Under the pieces are notes generated by a model. That model had not been told where the DNA came from, searched no databases, and worked only from the letters and a program-made list of their open reading frames with translations. DNA of 64,000 nucleotides, taken from positions 992,001-1,056,000 of the forward strand of contig NZ_CP102292.1 of NCBI RefSeq assembly GCF_025152405.1, in the 5' to 3' direction. How positions within the stretch are numbered: the first letter of the stretch is position 1; every line of letters starts with the position of its first letter. This DNA is from [Ruminococcus] lactaris ATCC 29176. GTDB lineage: Bacteria > Bacillota > Clostridia > Lachnospirales > Lachnospiraceae. Shown one piece after another: positions 43,889 through 53,707 of this stretch. Made by a program: the position numbers and the translations under genes.

Positions 43889-46373
43889 AAATCCGAATTA
43901 TAAAGTAATCCGAAGGATGGCGTGGAGAAATTTGAAAGCGAATGGGAGAAAGACCATAACTCTGTTTCTTGCAGTACTCCTTTCCTCTTTTCTGATCTTT
44001 ACAATATTTACGGTTGGAAATTCCTATTTCAAACTTCAGAAACTTCAGAATATCCGTATGTCAGGGGCTGATTTTGATGCGATCATGTATGGTGTGACAG
44101 AGGAACAAAGACAGATATGTGAAAATGCTCCAGAGATTATTCTGACCGGTACAATAGGGATCTGTGGATGGGTAGAAAAGACAGAGAAAGATTCCACACC
44201 CAATGTGGGGCTGGTCTGGGCAGATGATGGATACTGGACACAGATGATGGAGTCGGTGAGAGAAAAGCTGGAAGGAAAATATCCGAAAGCTTTCAATGAA
44301 ATCATGGTGACAAAAGAAGCTTTGAAAGAATGCGGTTATGAAGATCTGACAGTAGGTGATACACTTACTATGTCCTATGGGACATATAGCGGGACTGCTA
44401 CAGGGAGTTTCCGGATCAGTGGCATCTGGGACGGGTATGGACCAAAGAAGCAGTTTTATGTCTCAAAAGAATTTTACGATCAGTCAGGCTGGCAGCTTTC
44501 ACAGTCTGCTTCGGGGCGTTATTTTATTGATTTTAAGCAAAAACTCATGACACAAAAAGAACAGAAAGCCTTTATCGAACGGATGAATCTGGGAAAGCAG
44601 CAGTCTCTCTTTTTCACTGAAGATCCTGGCACATCGTTACAGATCCTGGCAGGGCTGCTCGGGCTGAGTGCGGTTACGTGTTTGTGTGCGTATCTGCTTA
44701 TTTATAATATCATGCATCTTTCAGTAGCAGGAAAAGTCCGTTATTATGGTCTGCTTCAGACCATTGGAATGACAGAAACGCAGATCAAAAGAATGATGAA
44801 GGAGCAGATGCTGCTGCTCGGCCTTGCCGGAACGGGAACAGGATGTCTGCTGGGAGTGCTGGTATCCTTTTTCCTGATCCCTGTAGTGATAAAATCTCTG
44901 GGGATCAAAAGCAGCTATGTCGGTTCTGTTATGATCTGCTTTCATCCGGTTATTTTGATCGCAACGGTTCTGCTTGTCGGAACTACGATTTTCCTTGCAG
45001 CCAGAAAACCTGTAAAAATGGCTGCAAATATCTCTCCGATGGAGGCACTTGGTTATCGGGCAGCCGGAAAAGGCGGAAAGGCAGGAAGAAAAGGAAACAT
45101 AATACGGAGACTTTCGTGGGGACAGTTTACAAAAGACAAAAAGCGGACTACTGTAGTAATCCTGTCGCTTGCCACCAGTTTATCGGTATATCTCTGCATT
45201 ACGACAATGCTGGACAGTCAGGCAGCAAGAACAATCGTGTCGAATAGTATGGACACGGATCTGCTGATCAAAAATGATACGGCACTAAAAGAAAATGTGG
45301 CAGAACGAAAAAATATTCTGGATGAATCTCTGATAAAATCAATCCGTGAGACAGACGGAGTTTCAAAAGTTCATTCTATGATATTTACAGAGATCACAGT
45401 TCCGTGGGAACCGGATTTCGCTGAAATGTGGATGGAAGAATTTTATGCAAAATGGATGAGTATTCCATACAGTAAGGAAAAGGAAGAGTATCAGAATCAT
45501 CCTGAAAAATTCAAGTCTTCCCTGATTGGAATTGGTGAAGCAGAATTTGATTATCTGAATAAAAGTCTTGAGCATCCAGTGAAGAAAGAAGAATTTCTTT
45601 CGGGAAAAGTATGTATTATTTACCGGAATGGACTGGATTTTACGGATGCTGAGCTTACAGGAAAAAAGGTGACCTGTACTCTGTATGGAGATCAGCAGAT
45701 GACAAAAACTTTTACCATAAAAGGCATTACGGATGAAAGCTATTATATGGCAATTTTGGGATATCCGCCTACGATCATAACAAGTGATCGGGTAGTGCGG
45801 TCATTTGCAGATCAGTGCATTACATTAAAGACCAGTATCAAATACCAGAAAGAATATGACAGAAATACAGAGAAGAAGCTTCTGGCATTATTACAGGAAG
45901 ATGAGAATGCGAACGATTTCTCCTGGGAATCAAAAATAGAAGAAGCAGACGAGATCAGAAAAGCACAGGGAAGTATGCCACAGTTAGGAATGGGAATTGT
46001 ACTGATCCTGGCGTTGATCGGGATCATGAATTATATGAATAATTTTGTCGCAAATGTGCAGAACCGGATGATATACCTTTCGGTGATGGAAAGCATTGGA
46101 ATGACTCCGAAACAGCTTTTGGGAATGCTTATAAGGGAAGGACTCTTCTATGTATGTGGTGCATGGGCTGTTACATTGACAGCAGGAATGGGAGTAACTT
46201 ATTTTCTCTATCAGTCAATGAATTACCGTGGAGTTGCGTTTTCAATTCCACTGATGCCGATCCTGCTGGCAGTGCTGGTAAGTTTTCTGACCGGTGTTTC
46301 AGTTCCTGTATTTACATGGATGGTTTTGGAAAAAAGTGGTACGGTTGTTGAGCGGATTAGAGGGATTATTTAA
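43881..46373 (+). CDS. FtsX-domain ABC transporter permease
   Basis: 830 residues from the ATG at 43881 (GGGAG upstream, overlapping the ATPase stop). One N-terminal helix (TITLFLAVLLSSFLIFTIFT), a large extracytoplasmic region, then FtsX helices near 280-410 (ITCLCAYLLIYNIMHLSVAG-like, LLGLAGTGTGCLLGVLVSFF). After a second large external domain there is another FtsX block at the end (LGMGIVLILALIGIMNYMNN, SIGMTPKQLLGMLIREGL). The layout fits MacB/Bce-like exporters that act on peptides or envelope targets. Regulated presumably by the preceding two-component system. Confidence 0.9.
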   Translation: MLKNPNYKVIRRMAWRNLKANGRKTITLFLAVLLSSFLIFTIFTVGNSYFKLQKLQNIRMSGADFDAIMYGVTEEQRQICENAPEIILTGTIGICGWVEKTEKDSTPNVGLVWADDGYWTQMMESVREKLEGKYPKAFNEIMVTKEALKECGYEDLTVGDTLTMSYGTYSGTATGSFRISGIWDGYGPKKQFYVSKEFYDQSGWQLSQSASGRYFIDFKQKLMTQKEQKAFIERMNLGKQQSLFFTEDPGTSLQILAGLLGLSAVTCLCAYLLIYNIMHLSVAGKVRYYGLLQTIGMTETQIKRMMKEQMLLLGLAGTGTGCLLGVLVSFFLIPVVIKSLGIKSSYVGSVMICFHPVILIATVLLVGTTIFLAARKPVKMAANISPMEALGYRAAGKGGKAGRKGNIIRRLSWGQFTKDKKRTTVVILSLATSLSVYLCITTMLDSQAARTIVSNSMDTDLLIKNDTALKENVAERKNILDESLIKSIRETDGVSKVHSMIFTEITVPWEPDFAEMWMEEFYAKWMSIPYSKEKEEYQNHPEKFKSSLIGIGEAEFDYLNKSLEHPVKKEEFLSGKVCIIYRNGLDFTDAELTGKKVTCTLYGDQQMTKTFTIKGITDESYYMAILGYPPTIITSDRVVRSFADQCITLKTSIKYQKEYDRNTEKKLLALLQEDENANDFSWESKIEEADEIRKAQGSMPQLGMGIVLILALIGIMNYMNNFVANVQNRMIYLSVMESIGMTPKQLLGMLIREGLFYVCGAWAVTLTAGMGVTYFLYQSMNYRGVAFSIPLMPILLAVLVSFLTGVSVPVFTWMVLEKSGTVVERIRGII

Positions 46374-46459
46374 GAAAAGTTTAACAAATCTTTACGGAAT
46401 TGTTTAGAAGCATCCCGTACACTGTACATCAGAAACAAAGAAAAGGAAGTGCAGATCTT

Positions 46460-47410
46460 ATGAAACTGATCAGTATCATTGTTCCCTGCCTGAATGAGCA
46501 GGAAGTTATCCCGATTTTTTACAGAACCGTGACAGAAGTGTTGGACAGTCTGGAAAATGCAGAATACGAGCTTCTGTTCGTGGATGATGGCTCCGATGAC
46601 CGGACTCTTAAGGTGTTAAAGGAACTGAAGAAAAAGGATAGAAGATGCCGGTATCTTTCTTTTACGCGAAACTTCGGGAAAGAAGCCGCTATTTATGCAG
46701 GACTCACCCATGCGAAAGGGGATTATGTAGGGCTGATGGATGTGGATCTGCAGGATCCGCCAAAGTTCCTTGGGGAAATGTACCGGACGCTGGAGACTGG
46801 TGAGTATGACTGTGTGGCAGCAAGGAGGACAGACCGGGCAGGGGAAAGACGGATCCGGTCATTTTTCTCTGCCATGTTTTATAAAGTGATCAACAAGATC
46901 TCTAAGATTGAATTTGTGGAAGGTGCCAGAGATTATCGGCTGATGACCCGGAAGATGAGAGATGCTGTGTTAAAGATGGGGGAATACAACCGTTTTTCCA
47001 AGGGATTGTTCAGCTGGGTAGGATTTCGGACGAAATGGCTTTCTTATCACAACGTAGAACGGGCGGCAGGGGAAACGAAATGGTCATTCGGGAAACTGCT
47101 CCGGTATTCGCTGGATGGTATCATGGGATTTTCCACACTTCCTTTGTCCCTGTCTTCCTACGGTGGAATTTTTTTCTGTGGGGCTGCGTTCCTGGCAATC
47201 CTGTTTTTGGTTGTCAGGTATCTGATCTGGCACGACCCGGTGCAGGGCTGGACTACTCTGATGTGTGCTATGCTTCTGATCAGTGGTGTGCAGCTTCTGT
47301 GCGTGGGGATTCTGGGGCAATATCTGGCCCGGATTTATCTGGAGGTGAAGAATCGGCCGGTCTATCTGCTAAAAGAGACGGATGAGGAGGAAACAGAGAA
47401 TGAAGGATAG
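46460..47410 (+). CDS. Family 2 glycosyltransferase (GtrB/CsbB/DPM1 type)
   Basis: About 316 residues from the ATG at 46460, which follows AGGAAG; the upstream ATG at 46400 lacks a site. GT-A fold with nucleotide-sugar motifs SIIVPCLNEQEV, VDDGSDDRT, the DXD-like GLMDVDLQDPP and RNFGKEAAIYAG. Two C-terminal membrane helices (GGIFFCGAAFLAILFLVVRY and CAMLLISGVQLLCVGILGQY). These enzymes load a sugar onto undecaprenyl phosphate at the inner face of the membrane. Overlaps the YfhO-like gene, as in the B. subtilis csbB-yfhO pair. Confidence 0.92.
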   Translation: MKLISIIVPCLNEQEVIPIFYRTVTEVLDSLENAEYELLFVDDGSDDRTLKVLKELKKKDRRCRYLSFTRNFGKEAAIYAGLTHAKGDYVGLMDVDLQDPPKFLGEMYRTLETGEYDCVAARRTDRAGERRIRSFFSAMFYKVINKISKIEFVEGARDYRLMTRKMRDAVLKMGEYNRFSKGLFSWVGFRTKWLSYHNVERAAGETKWSFGKLLRYSLDGIMGFSTLPLSLSSYGGIFFCGAAFLAILFLVVRYLIWHDPVQGWTTLMCAMLLISGVQLLCVGILGQYLARIYLEVKNRPVYLLKETDEEETENEG

Positions 47411-50159
47411 GGAATGGAAAATAAAAAAGCCCATGCTGTTTGCGGAAAAATACGGTATCCTGATATTTCCGCTGACTGCGGGGATTCTGTTCCTTCTACA
47501 GAATACGTCACATACCATCGCAGGATCGCAGATTGACTGGATCAGTCAGCACACAGTGCTGGCTGAATATTTCCGACAGCGTTTTTACAGCACCCATGAA
47601 TTTTTCCCTCAGTTTGCATCGGAACTGGGCGGAGGGCAGAATATTTACAATTTTGCTTACTACGGGCTTTACAGCCCGTTGGTTCTTTTGTCATATGCGT
47701 TCCCTTTTCTTTCTATGGAAATGTGGTTTCAGATCATGGGAATCCTGACGTATACGGCAGACGGAGTGTTATGTTTCCTTTGGCTGAACCGCCATCTGAA
47801 GAAGCCGTACAGCATCTGCGGGGCAATGTTTTTGATGTGTTCTTCTGCTGTGGTGTACCATACCTACGCACAGGTTATGTTTGTGGATTACCTGCCCTTT
47901 CTTCTGCTCATGCTGATCGGGGTGGATACTCTCCGGAAAACGAAGGGTAAGGTTTTGTTGATTATAGGGGCAATGTGTACAGTTATGACCAGTTTCTACT
48001 TTGCACCTGCGGCGTTTACTGCAGTTGGAATTTATGTCCTGTGCGGTACAAAGATAGAAAGCACCGGAAAAGGAACGGGCAGACTTAAGAGCGTTCTGCT
48101 TTTTTTCAAAGATTGTCTGTGGCAGCTCTTTCCTGTTTTTTACGGGATCGTGTTGTCTGCTTTTTACTTGTGTCCGGTGTTGTGTACGCTGGCTGGGGGA
48201 AGGAGCGGTGGGAAAGACATCCAGGCCACGGATCTTTTTATCCCGGATGTGACGGTTGGAAAATACCTGTACAATCCTTATGGACTGGGCATGACGGCCA
48301 TTGCAGTAATGGCAGTCTGCATGTGGATTATAAGAGGAAGGAAAATCGGAAAAGAACGGTGGAAACTGGCTCTTCTCCTGGCTGTGATCTTTCTCCTGCC
48401 AGTATTCCCCTGGCTTTTAAACGGCGGGCTGTATGCAAGAAGCAAAGCCTTCCTGCCATTCCTGCCGTTGGTATGTTTCCTGACAGCAGCATTTCTCGAA
48501 ACGCTGTCGGATCAGAATCGGATATTCTCCGGAAAACAACTTCTTACTGGCTTTGTGGCGGCTGTAGCTGTGCTGCTTTATGGAGCTGCTGGATCCTCCA
48601 GGGAAGAACAGTTTCTTTTGGTCTTAGATCTGGTGATGATCGGTGTCGGTCTGCTTTTTACTGGTACCGGATTGAGTTCCCTTTTTATGAGAAGAGGGAG
48701 ACCAATAAAGAGTAAGCGGTTGGATCGACCTGGTGGACTGACAGCGATCCTGACGTTGATGATGGCACTGGCAGTCAGTATAGGAACTGCAGTACTATCC
48801 CGGGATACCCATACCGAAAGGGCATTGATCCAGGAACTTTATGATCCTGGCGTGCGTATAGCGGCGGAAACGATCCTGTCAGAGGAATCTTATGCTGTCC
48901 GTATGGAAGTGCGGGGCGACAGGGAATATGAGAAGGCAAATCAGAATCGAATTCTGACAGCCGGACAGAATCTCACCACCTGTTATTCTTCCGTAGGAAA
49001 CCCATGGTATACAAGGTTTCGTCAGGTAATCGGTCTTGAGAAGTCCACCCGGAACCGGCTGATGCTGGATGCACAGAGAAATCCTCTGTTCCTTCGGTTT
49101 ATGGGTGTGAAATATCTGATCGGCGGTGACTGTCCGGAAGGCTGGACAGAAGTTCCCTTGTCCGGGGATGCAGAAAATCAGAAAGAGAAAGTATCAGCAG
49201 GCAGTCAGTCGCGGGTGTACCGTCAGGAGAAGGCAGCCCCTCTGTTTTATTTGACGGATCAGACGATGGGGGAGAAAGCATTTCAGAATCTGACATGGCA
49301 GGAGAAACAGATCGACCTGCTGGAGTATGCCATTGTGCCTGAGCAGAAGGAGAGCAGCCAGGAGAAAGCCGGAATGGAAAACGCAAGAAAGGATGCAGAA
49401 GATTCTCTCTCAGAATGTGGTGTTACATTTGCCGGAACAGAAAGTTCGGACAAGACGGTCAGTTACACGGAAGCCGGGAAACTCCGGATCCGATTGAAAA
49501 AGGCGGCTGCAGGTAAAATTTTCATGGAGAGGGAGACACAGAAAGGGGAATATCTGTTTCTTTCTTTCCAGGTGAAAAACAACCAGTCTGGAAAAGATGT
49601 AAGCGTGACGGTAAATGGGACAAAGAACAAGCTGAGCAGTATTCACACAGATTATGCAACCGGGGACGATACATTTCACTATGTATTTGCCCTGCCGGAA
49701 GGGACGAGGGAACTATCGGTTATCTATGGATCAGGAGATTATGAACTGGAAGACATCTCCTGCCTGACCGGATCTGTGGATGAGGACAGAAACCGGAGTC
49801 TGTATCAGAATCCGGTACAGTTGACGCAAAGCAGCTCCGGCAATGGCTATGAAGGACTGGTGCAGGCAGATGATTCCGGGTGGCTGGTCACATCCTTGCC
49901 CTATGATGAAAACTTTCACATAACCGTGGATGGAAAAGAGATACAGCCGGAAAGGCTAAATACCGCTTTTCTCGGTATACACATCCAGGAGGGAAAACAT
50001 CAGGTGAAGATCTGGTATGAGTCTGCCGGAAGTCAGGCAGGACTGCTCTTAAGTGGTGTGGCAGTTGTAGTGGGAGGTATCGGTATATTTCTGAGAATAC
50101 TTCTGAGAACAACCGGACAAAGGAGAAAAGCACGACAGGAATTAATTAGGAAAAAGTGA
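47400..50159 (+). CDS. YfhO family membrane glycosyltransferase-like protein
   Basis: About 919 residues from the ATG at 47400 (GAGGAGG upstream), overlapping the previous gene by 11 nt. Around a dozen membrane helices in the first half, with the YfhO signature GSQIDWISQHTVLAEYFRQR, ELGGGQNIYNFAYYGLYSPL and VVYHTYAQVMFVDYLPFLLL. A large external domain (roughly 470-870) follows and then a final helix (AGLLLSGVAVVVGGIGIFLR). YfhO works with CsbB to add sugars, for example GlcNAc, to lipoteichoic acid outside the cell; the acceptor in this organism is inferred. Confidence 0.88.
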   Translation: MKDREWKIKKPMLFAEKYGILIFPLTAGILFLLQNTSHTIAGSQIDWISQHTVLAEYFRQRFYSTHEFFPQFASELGGGQNIYNFAYYGLYSPLVLLSYAFPFLSMEMWFQIMGILTYTADGVLCFLWLNRHLKKPYSICGAMFLMCSSAVVYHTYAQVMFVDYLPFLLLMLIGVDTLRKTKGKVLLIIGAMCTVMTSFYFAPAAFTAVGIYVLCGTKIESTGKGTGRLKSVLLFFKDCLWQLFPVFYGIVLSAFYLCPVLCTLAGGRSGGKDIQATDLFIPDVTVGKYLYNPYGLGMTAIAVMAVCMWIIRGRKIGKERWKLALLLAVIFLLPVFPWLLNGGLYARSKAFLPFLPLVCFLTAAFLETLSDQNRIFSGKQLLTGFVAAVAVLLYGAAGSSREEQFLLVLDLVMIGVGLLFTGTGLSSLFMRRGRPIKSKRLDRPGGLTAILTLMMALAVSIGTAVLSRDTHTERALIQELYDPGVRIAAETILSEESYAVRMEVRGDREYEKANQNRILTAGQNLTTCYSSVGNPWYTRFRQVIGLEKSTRNRLMLDAQRNPLFLRFMGVKYLIGGDCPEGWTEVPLSGDAENQKEKVSAGSQSRVYRQEKAAPLFYLTDQTMGEKAFQNLTWQEKQIDLLEYAIVPEQKESSQEKAGMENARKDAEDSLSECGVTFAGTESSDKTVSYTEAGKLRIRLKKAAAGKIFMERETQKGEYLFLSFQVKNNQSGKDVSVTVNGTKNKLSSIHTDYATGDDTFHYVFALPEGTRELSVIYGSGDYELEDISCLTGSVDEDRNRSLYQNPVQLTQSSSGNGYEGLVQADDSGWLVTSLPYDENFHITVDGKEIQPERLNTAFLGIHIQEGKHQVKIWYESAGSQAGLLLSGVAVVVGGIGIFLRILLRTTGQRRKARQELIRKK

Positions 50160-50186
50160 CTATTCTTCCCTGAATTATGTTATAAT
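50157..50186 (+). promoter_or_regulatory. Candidate promoter for the aminotransferase
   Basis: GTGACT (50157-50162) and TATAAT (50181-50186) with an 18-bp spacer. The -35 overlaps the stop codon of the YfhO-like gene. Confidence 0.5.
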
Positions 50187-50227
50187 GAAGCCTATGGCTA
50201 TGTGAATTGAATAAATACCTGGGAGGA

Positions 50228-51409
50228 ATGAATGTGAGTAAGATACAGTTTTCGGAGATGGTGAATGGATTTAAGACCGGGATTTTTGCCACGCTGAATG
50301 AAAAAAAAGAGGAACTGATCAAAGAGGGAAGAAAAGTGTATAATCTTTCTGTGGGGACACCGGATTTCAAGCCGGCTCCGCACGTAATGAAAGCAATGCA
50401 GGACGCCTGTAAAGATCCTGAGAATTATAAGTATGCACTGGCGGATCTCCCTGAACTTCTAAAGGCAGTTCAGTACCGTTATGAAAAGAGATTCGGAGTC
50501 AGAGTAGAGACCGATGAGATCATGTCGGTGTACGGATCACAGGAGTGTATGGCACATATTGGTATGGTGTTCTGCAATCCGGGAGATACGATCCTTGTGC
50601 CGAATCCAGGATATCCGATGTTTGAGATGAGCGGGATCATGGCGAAGGCGAATCTGGAGTATTATACGATCAAAGAAGAAAATGGATATCTGCCGGATTT
50701 GGATCATATTCCTGAAGAGACGTTGAAGCGTGCAAAATATATGATCGTTTCTTATCCGCTGAATCCGGTCTGCGTCTGTGCACCGGATGAGTTTTATCCG
50801 AAACTGATCGATTTTGCAAAAAAGAACGAGATCGTGATACTTCATGATAATGCGTATTCTGATATTATTTATACAAGAAAGCAGGGCAGATCCTTTTTAT
50901 CATTTGAAGGGGCGAAAGAAGTCGGAGTAGAATTTTATTCCTTATCCAAGTCTTATAATCTGACAGGAGCAAGGATTTCTTTCGTTGTAGGAAACCGGGA
51001 GATCATTGAGAAATTCCGTACACTCCGCTCTCAGATCGATTATGGCATTTTCCTGCCGATCCAGTATGCGGCGATCGCAGCACTGACCGGACCGGATGAT
51101 TTTATTGAAGAACAGCGGCAGCAGTATGAGGCAAGAAACCGTGCATTATGTGGCGGTCTCAGAAAGATTGGATGGAATGTGCCGGACAGCCAGGGAACGA
51201 TGTTCGTATGGGCGAAGATCCCGGAGGGATATGAATCTTCAGCCGATTTCTGTATCAGACTGATGGAGCGTACCGGAGTGATCGTGACACCGGGAAGTGC
51301 ATTTGGAAGTGAAGGCGAAGGTTATGTGAGAATGGCACTGGTTGTGGACGAGCAGATGATCGCAGAGATCATCCGGGTGCTGGATGAGTCGGGAATTTTT
51401 AAAGACTGA
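50228..51409 (+). CDS. PLP-dependent class I/II aminotransferase (LL-diaminopimelate aminotransferase-like)
   Basis: About 393 residues. Fold type I features: NLSVGTPDFKPAPHVMKAMQ, the Asn-Pro pocket YPLNPVCVCAP, Asp/Tyr in LHDNAYSDIIY, the PLP Lys in YSLSKSYNLTGARISFVVG, and the C-terminal Arg in GEGYVRMALV. The layout is that of the DapL/AspC subgroup; whether the substrate is LL-DAP or another amino acid cannot be read. The ATG at 50228 is one base from GGGAGG, while the GTG at 50234 has good spacing and may be the true start. Confidence 0.87.
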   Translation: MNVSKIQFSEMVNGFKTGIFATLNEKKEELIKEGRKVYNLSVGTPDFKPAPHVMKAMQDACKDPENYKYALADLPELLKAVQYRYEKRFGVRVETDEIMSVYGSQECMAHIGMVFCNPGDTILVPNPGYPMFEMSGIMAKANLEYYTIKEENGYLPDLDHIPEETLKRAKYMIVSYPLNPVCVCAPDEFYPKLIDFAKKNEIVILHDNAYSDIIYTRKQGRSFLSFEGAKEVGVEFYSLSKSYNLTGARISFVVGNREIIEKFRTLRSQIDYGIFLPIQYAAIAALTGPDDFIEEQRQQYEARNRALCGGLRKIGWNVPDSQGTMFVWAKIPEGYESSADFCIRLMERTGVIVTPGSAFGSEGEGYVRMALVVDEQMIAEIIRVLDESGIFKD

Positions 51410-51439
51410 CTGAGGAAAGAAGAATAAGGGAGAGATCAG

Positions 51440-51952
51440 ATGAACAGAATTGCAAAATTTGAAAAAGTGAGTATCGGGCAGTTTACTGCGGCATGGAAAG
51501 ATACATTTCAGGAACGGTCCGAAGAAAAGATCCGTGAGATTTATGAGACATTAAAATTGCCGCAGCGTGCAACAGCCGGAAGTGCGGGATATGATTTCTT
51601 TGCACCGGTGGATCTGGTTCTTGCACCGGGAGAGACGATCAAGATTCCTACAGGAGTGCGTGTATGGATGGAGCAGGACTGGGTACTGAAATGCTATCCG
51701 AGAAGCGGTCTTGGATTCAAGTACAGATTACAGTTGAACAATACCGTCGGAATTATTGACAGTGACTATTATAATTCTGACAATGAGGGTCATATTTTTG
51801 CGAAACTGACTAATGACTCCAACGAAGATAAGACTGTAACGGTGCATGCCGGTGAAGGATTTATGCAGGGAATTTTTGTACAGTATGGTATTACTGTAGA
51901 TGATGAAGCATCGGCTGTCAGAAATGGCGGATTTGGAAGTACGACAAAGTAG
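51440..51952 (+). CDS. dut: Deoxyuridine 5'-triphosphate nucleotidohydrolase
   Basis: 170 residues of a trimeric dUTPase. Motifs I-V in order: ATAGSAGYDFFAP (I), YPRSGLGFK (II), NNTVGIIDSDYYNSDNEGHI (III), GEGFMQGIFVQYGI (IV) and NGGFGSTTK (V). It removes dUTP and supplies dUMP for thymidylate synthesis. The roughly 30-residue N-terminal extension (TAAWKDTFQERSEEKIREIY) before motif I is longer than in E. coli but common in clostridial enzymes. GGGAGAG lies before the ATG. 30 nt after the aminotransferase. Confidence 0.94.
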   Translation: MNRIAKFEKVSIGQFTAAWKDTFQERSEEKIREIYETLKLPQRATAGSAGYDFFAPVDLVLAPGETIKIPTGVRVWMEQDWVLKCYPRSGLGFKYRLQLNNTVGIIDSDYYNSDNEGHIFAKLTNDSNEDKTVTVHAGEGFMQGIFVQYGITVDDEASAVRNGGFGSTTK

Positions 51953-52021
51953 TATATTTGGAAGAAAAATGGTAAATCTAATCCTTGAGAATCATGCAGA
52001 TAAGAAAAGAGGATCGGATTT

Positions 52022-53389
52022 ATGATAAAAAAAGATGAGAAAAAAATAAGCAGTTCTTTTGAAGAAAATATTGCTTATATGGATCAGGTGCTTCCCGTAA
52101 AAGAAAGCTTTGATATCATCAAGCGGGAGATGGAGATCGGCGGGAGAAAGAGTTTTTTTTATTTTATTGACGGATTTGTGAAGGACGAAGCGATGCTGAA
52201 GCTGATGGATTCGTTCCTGTCGGTCACAGAAGAGGATATGCCGGAAGATGCACAGGCATTTTCTGTGAAAGAGGTACCTTATGTTGAAGTGGAAGTTCTG
52301 ACAGACTTTGATCAGGTAATGAGAAATGTTCTGTCGGGGACTTCCTGTCTTTTTATTGAAGGATATGAAGGCTGCCTTTGCATCGATTGCCGGACCTATC
52401 CTGCGAGAAGTGTGGATGAACCGGATAAAGACAAGTCTTTGCGGGGATCAAGAGACGGATTTGTAGAGACGATCGTATTTAATACCGCATTGATGAGAAG
52501 AAGAATCCGTGATCCACATCTGGTGATGGAGATGACGGAGGCAGGGCAGGCATCGAGAACAGATATTGCTGTCTGCTATATGTCAGACCGGGTGGACAGG
52601 GAGCTCCTGAAAAATCTGAAAAACCGGATTGAAAGTCTACAGGTAGGAGATCTGAGGATGAATCAGCAAAGTCTTGCAGAAGCACTTTTTAAAAGAAAAT
52701 GGTTCAACCCTTTTCCTAAATTTAAATATACGGAACGGCCGGATACGGCAGCGGCGTGTCTGCTGGAAGGAAAGGTAGTGGTACTGGTTGATAATTCGCC
52801 ATCCGCATTGATTCTGCCAACCTCGATCCTGGATATGATTGAGGAGGCGAATGACTATTATTTTCCGACGATCACAGGTGTGTATCTGAAGGTATCAAGG
52901 ACGCTGATTACGATTGCAACAGTCTTTTTTACACCACTTTATCTGCTGTTTATGCAGAATCTGAGATGGCTGCCGTCAATCTTTTCCTTTGTAGTCGTGC
53001 AGGATCAGGTAAATATTCCACTGATCTGGCAGTTTCTCTTGCTGGAACTTTCGATTGACGGTCTGAGGCTTGCAGCCATGAATACGCCGACGATGCTGAG
53101 TACACCGCTCAGTGTGATCGCAGGTATCGTTATGGGAGAATTTTCAGTAGAATCGGGCTGGTTTAATTCAGAAGTTATGCTGTATATGGCTTTTGTGGCA
53201 GTGGCAAATTATACCCAGCCTAATTTTGAACTGGGCTATGCATTAAAGTTCATGCGGCTGATGCTACTGGTTCTGACAGCCTGGCTGAATCTGTGGGGAT
53301 TTATCATAGGATGTATTCTGGTACTCTGTTTCCTGATCTTCAATAAAACTTTATCAGGGAGAAGTTATCTGAATGTAAAGTTGAATTAA
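52022..53389 (+). CDS. spoVAF: Spore germination protein, GerA/SpoVAF type
   Basis: 455 residues of the GerABKA family. A cytosolic N-terminal domain (FDIIKREMEIGGRKSFFYFI, GFVETIVFNTALMRRRIRDP) precedes about four to five membrane helices (FFTPLYLLFMQN, LLLELSIDGLRLAAMNTPTM, FIIGCILVLCFLIFN). The segment VMLYMAFVAVANYTQPNFEL fits SpoVAF rather than GerAA receptors. In spore formers SpoVAF acts with the dipicolinate channel in the spore inner membrane. The other spoVA genes are not in this window. GAGGA site before the ATG. Confidence 0.88.
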   Translation: MIKKDEKKISSSFEENIAYMDQVLPVKESFDIIKREMEIGGRKSFFYFIDGFVKDEAMLKLMDSFLSVTEEDMPEDAQAFSVKEVPYVEVEVLTDFDQVMRNVLSGTSCLFIEGYEGCLCIDCRTYPARSVDEPDKDKSLRGSRDGFVETIVFNTALMRRRIRDPHLVMEMTEAGQASRTDIAVCYMSDRVDRELLKNLKNRIESLQVGDLRMNQQSLAEALFKRKWFNPFPKFKYTERPDTAAACLLEGKVVVLVDNSPSALILPTSILDMIEEANDYYFPTITGVYLKVSRTLITIATVFFTPLYLLFMQNLRWLPSIFSFVVVQDQVNIPLIWQFLLLELSIDGLRLAAMNTPTMLSTPLSVIAGIVMGEFSVESGWFNSEVMLYMAFVAVANYTQPNFELGYALKFMRLMLLVLTAWLNLWGFIIGCILVLCFLIFNKTLSGRSYLNVKLN

Positions 53390-53707
53390 AGGGATGGATA
53401 AAACTACGAGAAATCTGTTTTGAAGGATTCTTAAATTATTGTGGCAGTCGCCAGGGTGTTGAGCAGATACAGACTCTGGCTTGTTGCCCAAATAGATCAA
53501 AAAGCGGAAACAGACTGAACAAAAATAGGATTGAAAAGATCCTGTTAAAAAGACAGAAAAATTTTGCGTAGCAGAAAGATACATGATATGATGGGAGCGG
53601 AAGATTATCTGATCTGATCCAAAATACAGATTTATGGAAGCTTATATTTTAAAAAATCAAGAATATCTAAAAGTCAGGAATATCCTGAAAGACTGGGAGG
53701 ATGCAAA
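53390..53707. other. Intergenic stretch without recognised content
   Basis: 318 bp between spoVAF and the second DegV gene. No convincing gene, hairpin or promoter pair was seen beyond general AT-richness. Confidence 0.5.
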